Shown here in pieces: positions 1-7,130 of a stretch of 7,198 nt of DNA. The notes beneath the pieces are model-generated. The model worked only from the letters and a program-made list of their open reading frames with translations, was not told the origin of the DNA and made no database searches. Origin of the DNA: an uncultured Verrucomicrobiota bacterium (GTDB taxonomy: Bacteria; Verrucomicrobiota; Verrucomicrobiae; Opitutales; Opitutaceae); assembly GCA_946481225.1 (NCBI GenBank), contig CAMLNJ010000149.1, positions 1 through 7,198 on the forward strand, written 5' to 3'. Numbering within the stretch: the stretch's first letter is position 1; every line of letters starts with the position of its first letter. The translations under genes and the position numbers were made by a program.

Positions 1-2949
1 GACGGCGCCGTAGGCGTAGTGGTTGAATGAATTCATGTCCACGGGGCCGAACTCGAGGTTGGGCTGGATGGAGTTCCAGCGCTCCCACATGGTGGTGGCG
101 CCGATGGAAATCGGGAAGCCCCAGGAGGGATAGTCCTCGTTGAGCAGGAGGCGCATGGCGAGGTCGTCGCGGCCGATTTTCGTGAGGGCGGGCAGAAGCC
201 AGGGGGTGCCGAGGAAGCCGGTCTTGAGGTGGTAATTGTCGGCGGCGAGCTTCGCGAGGAACTTGGCGGCGGTCTGCGCGCGCTGGGCCGGGTCGGCGAT
301 CATGTCCATGCCGAGGGCCATGGCGTAGCTGGTCTGGGTGCCGGTGTAGATGGCGCCGTCGGAGGCGCGGTAGGCGGTCGCGAAGGCGGCGCGGATCTGG
401 GGGACGAGCGCCGACCAGGACGCGGCGTTCGCGGTGTCGCCGAGCGCGGCGGCCATCTCGGACATCATGCGGGTGTTTTCGGCGAAGTAGGCGGTGGCGA
501 TGACCTTGTGCTCCTCGAGGCGGGAAACGCTTTCGAGGGTGAGCCAGTCGCCGGAGAACCAGGAGCTTCGGCCCTGCTCGAGGAGGTCGCCGTCGCCGGT
601 CGCGCTGGTGCGGACGAACTGGTAGAAGAGTTTCATCGCGTCCCAGTTTTCGCGGAGGATGCGTTCGTCTCCGGTGGCGCGCCAGACGGCGTAGGGCACG
701 GTGATGACGCAGTCGGACCAGCCTACGCCGGTGGCGTCGAACTCGGTGCGCGGCTGCGGGACGACGGCGGGGATGTTGCCATTGCTCCGCTGGGTGTCGC
801 GCAGGTCGGTCATCCATTTGGAGAGGAAGGCGCGGGTGTCCTTGTAGCGCGCGGCGGCGGGGGCGAAGACGCTGATGTCGCCGGTCCAGCCGAGGCGTTC
901 GTCGCGGGCGGGGGTGTCGGTGGGGATGGAGAGGAAGTTGGAGCGCTGGCCCCAGCGGATGTTGCTCACGAGCTGGTTGAGCATGGGGCGCGAGGTTTGG
1001 AGGTCGCCGTCGCCGGGGAGGTCGGAGCCGAGCACGACGCCTTGGACGTCGGCGACGGCGGGGGGCGTGTTGGCGCCGGTGATCTCGACGTAGCGAAACC
1101 CGTGCTGGGTGAAGGTGGGCTGGTAGGTGACGGTGCCGTCGGCGGAGAAGGTGTAGCGGTCGGTGGCCTTCGCGGTGCGGAGGTTCTCGACGTAGATCTG
1201 TCCCTTTTTGGCGCCGGTGCGGTAGAGCTCCTCGGCGTGGCGGAAGGTGACGGTCTGGCCGGCGGTTCCGCTCAGCACGACGTGGGCGACGCCGACCATG
1301 TTTTGGCCGAGATCGTAGACCCAGACGCCGGGGAGGATTTCCACGCGTGTCTTCGCGGTCAGGGTCGTGAGCGCGCGGACGGGCTCGTCGGGCTGGGGGA
1401 CGAGGCGGGCGGAGACGTTGGTGGCGACCAAGACGGGGCGCCAGGCGGAGGCGTCGAAGCCGGGGGCGTTCCAGCCGGACTGCGCGAGGCCGGCGTGGTA
1501 GGTTTCGCCGTCCTGGTTGTCGCCTTGCACGAAGGGGCCGTCGCCGGCTTTCCAGGCGGGGTTGCTCGCGAACCAATCGACGGAGCCGTCGGCGTAGGCG
1601 ACTTTGATTTTCGCGATGAAGGAGAGCTCGGAGCCGTAGACCTTGGTCCAGTTGAGGCCGACCTTGCCGCGGAACCAGCCGTCGGCGAGCGCGGCGCCGA
1701 CGACGTTGGCGCCGGGCTGCACGAGGGGGGTGATGTCGTAGGTCTGGTGTTGGATGCGCTTGTTGTAGTCGGTCCAGCCGGGGGCGAGGAACTGGTCGCC
1801 GGCTTTTTGGCCGTTGATCGAGGCTTCGTAGAGGCCTTGTGCGGAGGCGTAGAGGCGGGCGGAGACGATGCCGGCGCGGGCGGTGAATTCGCCGCGGAGG
1901 AGGGGCAGCGACGAAGGATAGTTGCCGTAGACGGCGTCGGTGGTGCCGGAGACGTAGAGGGCTCCGCCGGAGAGGACGCCGCCGCCGAAACCGTTCTGGC
2001 CGCCGGCGAAGTCCGGGTTGGCCAACGTCGCGCCGGAGGACTTGTCGAGGACCTCGACGCGGTGGACGGAGCCGGCCTCGGCGCCGAAGGTGCGGAAGCC
2101 GACGAAGCCGTTGGCGAGAGCGATGCCGGTGCGGGTGTCGATGGTGACGCCGTCGAGCGCGGTGACGATCGTGGAGCCGGAGACGTCGAAGCGGAGCGTG
2201 TGGCGCGAGCCCTTGAGCGAGGCGTTGGTGAAGCCGAAGGGCGCGAGGTCGACGGTCGCGAGGACGGAGTAGGCGCCGTTGGCGCGGCGGTGCGGCTTGA
2301 AGACGGGCGTGGCTCCGGTGAGGTTGACCTGGAGCATGTAGGCGTTCTGCGCGTCGGCGGAGCTGCGGAGGAGCACGCCGAAGGCCTCGTTTTGCAGGGT
2401 GAACTCGACGGTGGCGGTGTAATTGGTCCAGGCGGCGATGTCGGGAGGGACGACGGAGCGGCCGAGCCAATCGGCGCCCGACCAGTCGGCGGAGGCAAGG
2501 AGGCCGGTCTCGAACCAGGCGGCTTCGCTCCACGCGCTTTCGCGGCCGGCTTGGTCCCAGAGCCGGACCTGCCAGTGGTAGCGTGTCGCGGACGCGAGCG
2601 GGACCGACGAGGGGAGCGCGATGTCGACTTGGCGCGGGGATTCGACCCGGCCGGAGTCCCAGACGTCGGCGAGGCCGGCGCTCGTGCCGACGCGGATTTG
2701 GTAGGCCTGCTGGAGCATGCCGCGCTCGGCGGATGTCGTGGTCCAGGCGAAGGAGACGTTTTGCGCGCCGATGCCGAGGGGGTTTGACCGGCCGTTGGTG
2801 GTGAGCGTGGCGACGGCGGGGGCGGCGGACGTCTCGGCGCCGCGGGTGGCGAGAGGGGCGGTCAGGAGGATCGCGAGGCAGAGGCAAAGCGCGAGAATGG
2901 AGGACGACGAGGCGGCCGGGCGTGGCGACGTGTGGATGGGGAAAATCAT
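1..2949 (-). CDS. Secreted GH78 alpha-L-rhamnosidase, C-terminus cut by window edge
   Basis: This enzyme should hydrolyse terminal alpha-L-rhamnose from plant or microbial glycans or glycosides by an inverting mechanism, outside the cytoplasm. The reading frame is open for 983 codons from ATG 2949 to position 1 with no stop. Residues 1 to about 38 look like a signal peptide, with a leucine/cysteine-rich core and a likely cut near RGA|ET. An Ig-like N-terminal domain follows (about 42-150), then a LamG/jelly-roll-like insert (about 165-302), a Bac_rhamnosid_N-type domain with the typical APGWTDYNKR stretch (about 350-470), a beta-sandwich (about 524-622), and the (alpha/alpha)6 catalytic barrel from about 640. 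The motif DTPARDERLGWTGD supplies D678, R682, E684 (general acid), W688 and D691. The motif ATTMWERW supplies E956 (general base), and H977 lies in NSFNHYAYG. The spacing matches the family as known from SaRha78A. Only the C-terminal beta-domain should be missing. No Shine-Dalgarno sequence precedes the start. The family is very secure; the exact substrate is unknown. Confidence 0.95.
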   Translation of the reverse strand, partial: MIFPIHTSPRPAASSSSILALCLCLAILLTAPLATRGAETSAAPAVATLTTNGRSNPLGIGAQNVSFAWTTTSAERGMLQQAYQIRVGTSAGLADVWDSGRVESPRQVDIALPSSVPLASATRYHWQVRLWDQAGRESAWSEAAWFETGLLASADWSGADWLGRSVVPPDIAAWTNYTATVEFTLQNEAFGVLLRSSADAQNAYMLQVNLTGATPVFKPHRRANGAYSVLATVDLAPFGFTNASLKGSRHTLRFDVSGSTIVTALDGVTIDTRTGIALANGFVGFRTFGAEAGSVHRVEVLDKSSGATLANPDFAGGQNGFGGGVLSGGALYVSGTTDAVYGNYPSSLPLLRGEFTARAGIVSARLYASAQGLYEASINGQKAGDQFLAPGWTDYNKRIQHQTYDITPLVQPGANVVGAALADGWFRGKVGLNWTKVYGSELSFIAKIKVAYADGSVDWFASNPAWKAGDGPFVQGDNQDGETYHAGLAQSGWNAPGFDASAWRPVLVATNVSARLVPQPDEPVRALTTLTAKTRVEILPGVWVYDLGQNMVGVAHVVLSGTAGQTVTFRHAEELYRTGAKKGQIYVENLRTAKATDRYTFSADGTVTYQPTFTQHGFRYVEITGANTPPAVADVQGVVLGSDLPGDGDLQTSRPMLNQLVSNIRWGQRSNFLSIPTDTPARDERLGWTGDISVFAPAAARYKDTRAFLSKWMTDLRDTQRSNGNIPAVVPQPRTEFDATGVGWSDCVITVPYAVWRATGDERILRENWDAMKLFYQFVRTSATGDGDLLEQGRSSWFSGDWLTLESVSRLEEHKVIATAYFAENTRMMSEMAAALGDTANAASWSALVPQIRAAFATAYRASDGAIYTGTQTSYAMALGMDMIADPAQRAQTAAKFLAKLAADNYHLKTGFLGTPWLLPALTKIGRDDLAMRLLLNEDYPSWGFPISIGATTMWERWNSIQPNLEFGPVDMNSFNHYAYGAV

Positions 2950-2960
2950 GGAAAAGGGGT

Positions 2961-2997
2961 AAAACAAAAATCCGGGAGGCGCCGAAGCCTCCCGGAT
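2961..2997 (-). terminator. Intrinsic terminator after the PEP-CTERM gene
   Basis: Read on the minus strand, a perfect 11-bp GC-rich stem (2987-2997 paired with 2970-2980) closes a 6-nt loop with TTCGGC and is followed at once by the tract TTTTTGTTTT (2970-2961). The T-tract is only on the minus-strand side, so it ends transcription coming from the PEP-CTERM gene, whose stop codon lies 24 nt upstream. The tract ends 11 nt before the rhamnosidase ATG, so any transcript of that gene starting upstream must read through it. Confidence 0.9.
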
Positions 2998-3021
2998 GAA
3001 GGACGTGCCGAGAGGAAGGGA

Positions 3022-3942
3022 TCAGCGGCGTCCGCGACGGCGGAAACCGGCCGCGAGCAGCGTGGCGCCGCCGGCGAGCAGGGCAAAGCTGGACGGCTCG
3101 GGCACGGCGGAGACGGTCGCGATTTGCAGATCGTCGACGGCGCTGATGCCGAAACCGCCGGCGTTTTGGAACCCTTGGATCGTGATGAAATTATCGGTGT
3201 ATCCGCCGCCGGTCTTGGTGTAGCTGTAGGCGAGCGAGCCGTTCGCGAAGACGCTGATGCTCGTGTCGCCGCTGCCGTCGAAGGGATTGCCGTCCGTGTC
3301 GGAGATCCGCAATTCGATCAGGTGCGTGGTGACGGTGGTGGGCGTGGCGGTGTAAGGGGCGGTGGAGACGTTGGTGTTTCCGTCGAAGGCCTGATATTCG
3401 CCATTGTCGCGGAACAGGATTCCGAAATGGGCTTCCGTCGAAAGGATGCCTTGGCCGCGAGCGCCGGAGCCGGTGGCGCCGAAATTGGAGTTGTCGCTTG
3501 CGCCGACGGTGATGGCGGCCCACTCGCCGCTGGTGCCTGCGGAGCCGATGATCGGATCGAGGGTGAAGGAGATGGAGAGGTAGCCGCCCGCGCCGGGGTT
3601 CACGGCGAAATTATATTCGGGCGAAACCGAGCCGATGGAGAAGCTGCCGCCCACGGTCCAGAGCTTGCCGACGCCCGAGGCGTTGCCGATCTGGGTGAGG
3701 AAGCCGTTGCTTGCCTCGTTGGCGACGGTGCCGGTGATGGTGGAGAAGAGGCCGCCGTTGCCTTGGCGGTATTGGAGATTGCCGAGGGTGCCGGACTGGC
3801 GGCCGGCGGTGTATTCGGAGTTTACGTCGTCGCTTTGGCCGGTGGTGGTGAAGTCGTCGGCGAAAAGGACGGTGGTGGTCTGGGCGTGGGCCGAGAGGGC
3901 GAGGGAGGCGAAGAGCGCGGAGGCGCGGAGGAGTGGATGCAT
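3022..3942 (-). CDS. Secreted PEP-CTERM protein with a LamG/jelly-roll-like body
   Basis: This is an exported protein of 306 residues with no recognisable catalytic motif. Residues 1-20 form a clean signal peptide (MHPLLRASALFASLALSAHA, cut before QTT). The body (about 22-278) is rich in G, T, S, N and beta-prone stretches, starts with LFADDFTTTGQSDD, and reads like the concanavalin/LamG-type folds common in PEP-CTERM proteins; that fold is my inference. The C-terminus is a textbook sorting tag: VPEP at 280-283, a hydrophobic helix at about 286-300, then the basic tail RRRGRR. In this family the tag is processed by an exosortase for anchoring or release at the cell surface. I chose ATG 3942 because the signal peptide begins exactly there; a TTG at 3999 would add 19 residues that spoil it. 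The gene is followed by a strong terminator and then by the rhamnosidase, so a role in substrate binding or surface display for that enzyme is possible but unproven. Confidence 0.9.
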   Translation of the reverse strand: MHPLLRASALFASLALSAHAQTTTVLFADDFTTTGQSDDVNSEYTAGRQSGTLGNLQYRQGNGGLFSTITGTVANEASNGFLTQIGNASGVGKLWTVGGSFSIGSVSPEYNFAVNPGAGGYLSISFTLDPIIGSAGTSGEWAAITVGASDNSNFGATGSGARGQGILSTEAHFGILFRDNGEYQAFDGNTNVSTAPYTATPTTVTTHLIELRISDTDGNPFDGSGDTSISVFANGSLAYSYTKTGGGYTDNFITIQGFQNAGGFGISAVDDLQIATVSAVPEPSSFALLAGGATLLAAGFRRRGRR

Positions 3943-4090
3943 GGAAGGTTTTGGAGCTGGGAACCCGTGGAGAATACCGTCTCGAGCGAGGAGCGGCAAT
4001 GGAACCGAACGGTCCTATGCCTTCCTCGGGGGCGGTGGGTGAAATCCGCCGTTGCACCGACGCGGCCGATTTCGCCTTTTTCGCATCCCG
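3943..4090. promoter_or_regulatory. Divergent intergenic control region
   Basis: This gap of about 148 bp separates the leftward PEP-CTERM gene from the rightward sensor kinase and must carry the promoters for both directions. It contains the leftward promoter candidate at 3971-3999, a 10-bp perfect palindrome CTCGAGCGAG (3981-3990), an imperfect inverted repeat GGAACCGAACGGTCC (4001-4015), and GGCGG/CCGCC arms (4031-4035 and 4046-4050). I could not find a convincing -35/-10 pair for the rightward gene. Which of the repeats, if any, is an operator cannot be told from one copy. Confidence 0.6.
3971..3999 (-). promoter_or_regulatory. Candidate sigma70-type promoter for the PEP-CTERM gene
   Basis: On the minus strand TTGCCG (3999-3994) and TATTCT (3976-3971) are separated by exactly 17 nt. 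Each hexamer matches four of six consensus bases. Transcription would begin near 3964, giving a leader of about 22 nt before ATG 3942. The palindrome CTCGAGCGAG lies in the spacer. The spacing is ideal, but this is a single match in GC-rich DNA, so confidence is moderate. Confidence 0.45.
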
Positions 4091-7084
4091 GTGATCGCAC
4101 GGCTTATCGCATTTTTTCTGTTTCTCGCCGCGGCGCGGGCGGCGGTCGAGTCGGCGGGCGATCTTCCCGTCGCCGAGGACTGCGTGCTGCGGACCTGGGA
4201 GACCGGGGAAGGGCTGCGCGACAACCACATCTCGGGGGTCGCCCGGGGGGCGGACGGCTACCTGTGGACGACCAACTTCAGCGGGCTTTTTCGTTTCGAC
4301 GGCGCGCGTTTCGCGCGAATCGACCCGGGCGCGTTGCCCGGGCTGCCGACGCCTTGGGTGGCGCCGGTTTTTTGCGCGCGAGACGGCGCGCTTTGGCTGG
4401 GGTTGGAGCGCGGGGGAGTCGCCCGGTGGAGTAATGGAAAATTAGATACGATCACGCCGATCAATCCGCGTCCGACCTCGGAGATTTGGCCGTCGTCCTT
4501 CGCGGAGGACGGGACCGGGGCGGTCTGGTGGGGGGCGGGGAGCGCGGCGCGCGTCGGCCGGTTTCACGAGGGCAAGGTGAAGGTTTTCACCGTCGCGGAC
4601 GGGGTTCCCTCGGGATGGCGCGCGACGGTCAAGGCGACGCGGGAGGGGCGGGTGTGGGTGGCGACCGCCTCGGGCTGCGCGGTTTTCGACGGCGAGAGAT
4701 TTCAGCCGGCGGACCCCGACGCGGGCGGCTCGGACCGCGTGACGCTGGGGCCGGCCCGGAGCGGCGGCATGTGGGCGGTCCGGGGTGGAAAATTGCTGCG
4801 CTACGACGCGGCGGGCGGGCGGCTGGAGACGACGGAGCCGGCCTGGCTGGGCGGCGCGGGGCAGATCAACGCGCTGCACGAGGACGCGGGCGGCGCGCTC
4901 TGGATCGGCACGCGGAATTTCGGGTTGCTGCGATACAAGGGCGGGAAATTCGAGCGCGTGCCGACCTCGTTCGGCGACATCTCCTGTCTGGTGGAGGACG
5001 GGGAGGGGCGCCTTTGGGCGGGCACGTGGGGCGGCGGTTTGAACCGGCTTTCTCCGCGTCATTTTTTCCTGCGGCAGATCTGGCAGGGGCGGCCGCGCGC
5101 CGCGTTGCGTTCGCTTTGCGAGGACGGGGAGGGCCGGCTGTGGGCGCTGGGGGATGAGTCCGCCTCGCTTTGTGTCTCGGATCGGGACGGACGCGTGTTT
5201 TCCCCGGCCCCGGGCTGGCCCGCCGAGCGGCGCGCGACGGTCGTCGGCGCGGACGAGGAGGGGCGCGTTTGGGTCGGGACGCCGCAGGGTTTGTGGCAAT
5301 GGCGGGAGGAGGGCTGGCGCCGGACCTCGCTCGCGGAATCGGTGGTCGCGCTTTCCGCGGGGCGGGGAGGGGTGATTTGGGCGACCACGGGATCGGGCGG
5401 TTTGTTTCGCGGCGACGCGGAGGGGCGCTTCGAGCCGATGGGCGCCGTCCACGAGGCGCTGGCCTTGGCCGAGGACGCGCAGGGGCGGCTATGGGCGGGG
5501 GATCTGCACGGGCGGGTGCTGGTCCGCGAGGGCGGGGTGTTCAGGCCGGTGCCGTTGCCGGGGGCCGGCGGCGACGAGACGGTGCGCTTTCTCGTCCCGG
5601 ACGGGGACGCGATGTGGATCGGGACTTTGCTCGGCGGCATTTATCGGTGGAAAGACGGCCGCGTGGCGCGCGTGCCGGCGCCCGCCGACCTGTCGCTGGC
5701 GGAGGTGCGTTCGCTCCTCATCGAGAGGGTTCGCGGGGCGGCGGAGCGGGATGTTTTCTGGATCGGCACGGCGACGGATCTGTGGCGGATCTCGCGCAAG
5801 GATCTGGTCGCCTCCCTGGACGGAGGGGGGGCCGAGCTCAACCTGGTGCGTTGCGGCAGCAACGAAGGGCTGCCCTCGCTCGAGTTTGCGCCGGGCTCGC
5901 GGAACGCCGCGCAAACCCGGGACGGGCGGCTGTGGTTCGCGACGAACCGGGGCCTGCTGGAAATCCTGCCGGGCGCGGCGGATCAGGTCGCGAGCGGGGC
6001 GCGGGTGTTGATCGAGGAGGCGAGCGCGGGCGGGGTCGTGTTTTCGCCCGGGAGCCCGGACGAGGCGGTGTTTCCGCCCAGGCCCGACGCGATCCGGATT
6101 CGTTACACGCTGCCGGAGCTGGGAACTCCGGAGCGGGTGAGGTTTCGTTACCGGTTGGGCGACACGGGGGATGGCGGCCGGTGGATCGACGCCGGCTCGC
6201 AGCGGGAGGCGACGCTCGTTCGTCCGGAGCCGGGGCGCTATCGCCTGGAAGTCACGGCGACGACGGGGGACGGGGCGTGGCTTTCGCCGTCGGCGACGAT
6301 GGAGTTCTCGGTCGCGCCCGCGTGGTGGCAGACGGGACTTTTTCGCGCCGCCGTGGCGCTTGTGTGCGCCGGCGCGGTCGCGGCGGGCGTGAGGGGGATC
6401 GTGATGCGGCGCATGCGGGCGAAGATCCACCGGATCAAGCTGGAGCATGCGGTCGAGCGGGAGCGGGCGCGCATCGCGCGGGACATGCACGACGAGCTGG
6501 GCGCGAACCTGACCTTGATCGCGGCGATGAGCGGGATGGCGGCGCACGAGCCGGAGGAGGGGGCGAAGAATCTGGGCGAGATCGAGACGACCGCGCGGCG
6601 GACGGTCGAGGCCCTCGACGAGATCGTGTGGGCGGTGAACCCGCGCCACGATACGCTGGCCGCCACGGTGGAATACATCGGCAAGTTTGGCGCGGGCTTC
6701 CTGGCCAAGGCCGGGATCGAGGCCGAGCTCGTCTTGCCGGAGTCGATCGAGCATCGGGCGCTTTCGGCGGAACTGCGCCACCATCTCTTCCTCGCGGTGA
6801 AGGAGAGCCTGAACAACGTCGTGAAGCACTCGGGCGCGACGAGCGCCAGGCTGGAGATCCGGACGGGCGCGGCGTCGGTGGAGATCGTCGTGAGCGACAA
6901 CGGGCGCGGCCTCGATCCTGGCGGCGCGGACCGTTTCGCCAACGGGCTGGTGGGCATGCAGGAGCGGATGGCGGGCGTCGGCGGGAGCTGCCGCGTGGAG
7001 AATCGTCCCGAAGGCGGATGTCGCGTCGTCTTCGAGCTCCCGCTGCGCGGCGGCGAGACGCGGGGCGAGGGTAATTCTTCTTGA
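4091..7084 (+). CDS. Two-propeller, Y_Y_Y-domain sensor histidine kinase (HisKA_3 type)
   Basis: This is a membrane sensor of 997 residues for a two-component system, probably detecting a glycan fragment in the periplasm. A signal peptide or anchor (IARLIAFFLFLAAARA) opens the protein. I count 14 propeller repeats with the G-x-L/V-W-x-G/A signature between W59 and W615 (for example W271, W309, W351), which fits two seven-bladed propellers. A Y_Y_Y domain (about 638-741) and one membrane span (about 750-771) follow. The kinase core has H800 in ARDMHDELGANLT, an N-box with N908/N909 (KESLNNVVKHSG), a G1 box DNGRG (936-940) and a G2 box NGLVGM (951-956), all intact. This is the NarL/DesK class. 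The alanine at 805 replaces the Q/H usual in its DxxxQ/H phosphatase motif. GTG 4091 was chosen because the signal peptide starts there; TTG 4052 in the same frame would add 13 mostly basic residues and cannot be excluded. The response regulator follows after 46 bp. Confidence 0.93.
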   Translation: MIARLIAFFLFLAAARAAVESAGDLPVAEDCVLRTWETGEGLRDNHISGVARGADGYLWTTNFSGLFRFDGARFARIDPGALPGLPTPWVAPVFCARDGALWLGLERGGVARWSNGKLDTITPINPRPTSEIWPSSFAEDGTGAVWWGAGSAARVGRFHEGKVKVFTVADGVPSGWRATVKATREGRVWVATASGCAVFDGERFQPADPDAGGSDRVTLGPARSGGMWAVRGGKLLRYDAAGGRLETTEPAWLGGAGQINALHEDAGGALWIGTRNFGLLRYKGGKFERVPTSFGDISCLVEDGEGRLWAGTWGGGLNRLSPRHFFLRQIWQGRPRAALRSLCEDGEGRLWALGDESASLCVSDRDGRVFSPAPGWPAERRATVVGADEEGRVWVGTPQGLWQWREEGWRRTSLAESVVALSAGRGGVIWATTGSGGLFRGDAEGRFEPMGAVHEALALAEDAQGRLWAGDLHGRVLVREGGVFRPVPLPGAGGDETVRFLVPDGDAMWIGTLLGGIYRWKDGRVARVPAPADLSLAEVRSLLIERVRGAAERDVFWIGTATDLWRISRKDLVASLDGGGAELNLVRCGSNEGLPSLEFAPGSRNAAQTRDGRLWFATNRGLLEILPGAADQVASGARVLIEEASAGGVVFSPGSPDEAVFPPRPDAIRIRYTLPELGTPERVRFRYRLGDTGDGGRWIDAGSQREATLVRPEPGRYRLEVTATTGDGAWLSPSATMEFSVAPAWWQTGLFRAAVALVCAGAVAAGVRGIVMRRMRAKIHRIKLEHAVERERARIARDMHDELGANLTLIAAMSGMAAHEPEEGAKNLGEIETTARRTVEALDEIVWAVNPRHDTLAATVEYIGKFGAGFLAKAGIEAELVLPESIEHRALSAELRHHLFLAVKESLNNVVKHSGATSARLEIRTGAASVEIVVSDNGRGLDPGGADRFANGLVGMQERMAGVGGSCRVENRPEGGCRVVFELPLRGGETRGEGNSS

Positions 7085-7095
7085 GCGCGACGACC

Positions 7096-7122
7096 GATGG
7101 GCGCACCCGTCTTGCGCCCGTC
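7096..7122 (+). other. Intercistronic hairpin between kinase and response regulator
   Basis: An inverted repeat GATGGGCGCA (7096-7105) and TGCGCCCGTC (7113-7122) forms a 10-bp stem with one G-T wobble and a 7-nt loop. It has no T-tract after it, so it is a poor terminator. It ends 8 nt before the ATG of the regulator and could adjust translation or message stability of the second gene. The function is inference; the pairing is directly visible. Confidence 0.5.
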
Positions 7123-7130
7123 TCCATCCC

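Noticed and set aside
1359..2498. 379-codon minus-strand open frame inside the rhamnosidase
   Set aside because: It is a shifted frame of the same strand, almost entirely S, P, T, A and R, as expected from the third-position GC bias of the real gene, which has catalytic motifs in the other frame.
229..2787. 852-codon plus-strand open frame opposite the rhamnosidase
   Set aside because: It is in exact codon register with the rhamnosidase and stays open only because the sense gene avoids TTA, CTA and TCA codons. Its product is a low-complexity G/V/A/E/D string with no domain.
3943..3999. TTG start at 3999 for the PEP-CTERM protein
   Set aside because: It adds 19 residues in front of an ideal signal peptide, overlaps the proposed promoter, and has no ribosome-binding site.
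3823..4228. Small minus-strand open frames crossing the divergent region
   Set aside because: They overlap both real genes and the promoter region, lack domains, and are basic or proline-rich shadows of neighbouring frames.
2932..4434. 500-codon plus-strand open frame across the PEP-CTERM gene and the control region
   Set aside because: It is antisense in register with the PEP-CTERM gene, runs through a terminator and promoter, and overlaps the start of the kinase out of frame. No recognisable protein.
5170..7074. 634-codon plus-strand open frame inside the kinase
   Set aside because: It is a shifted frame rich in R, G and A. The kinase frame has complete H, N, G1 and G2 boxes over the same bases.
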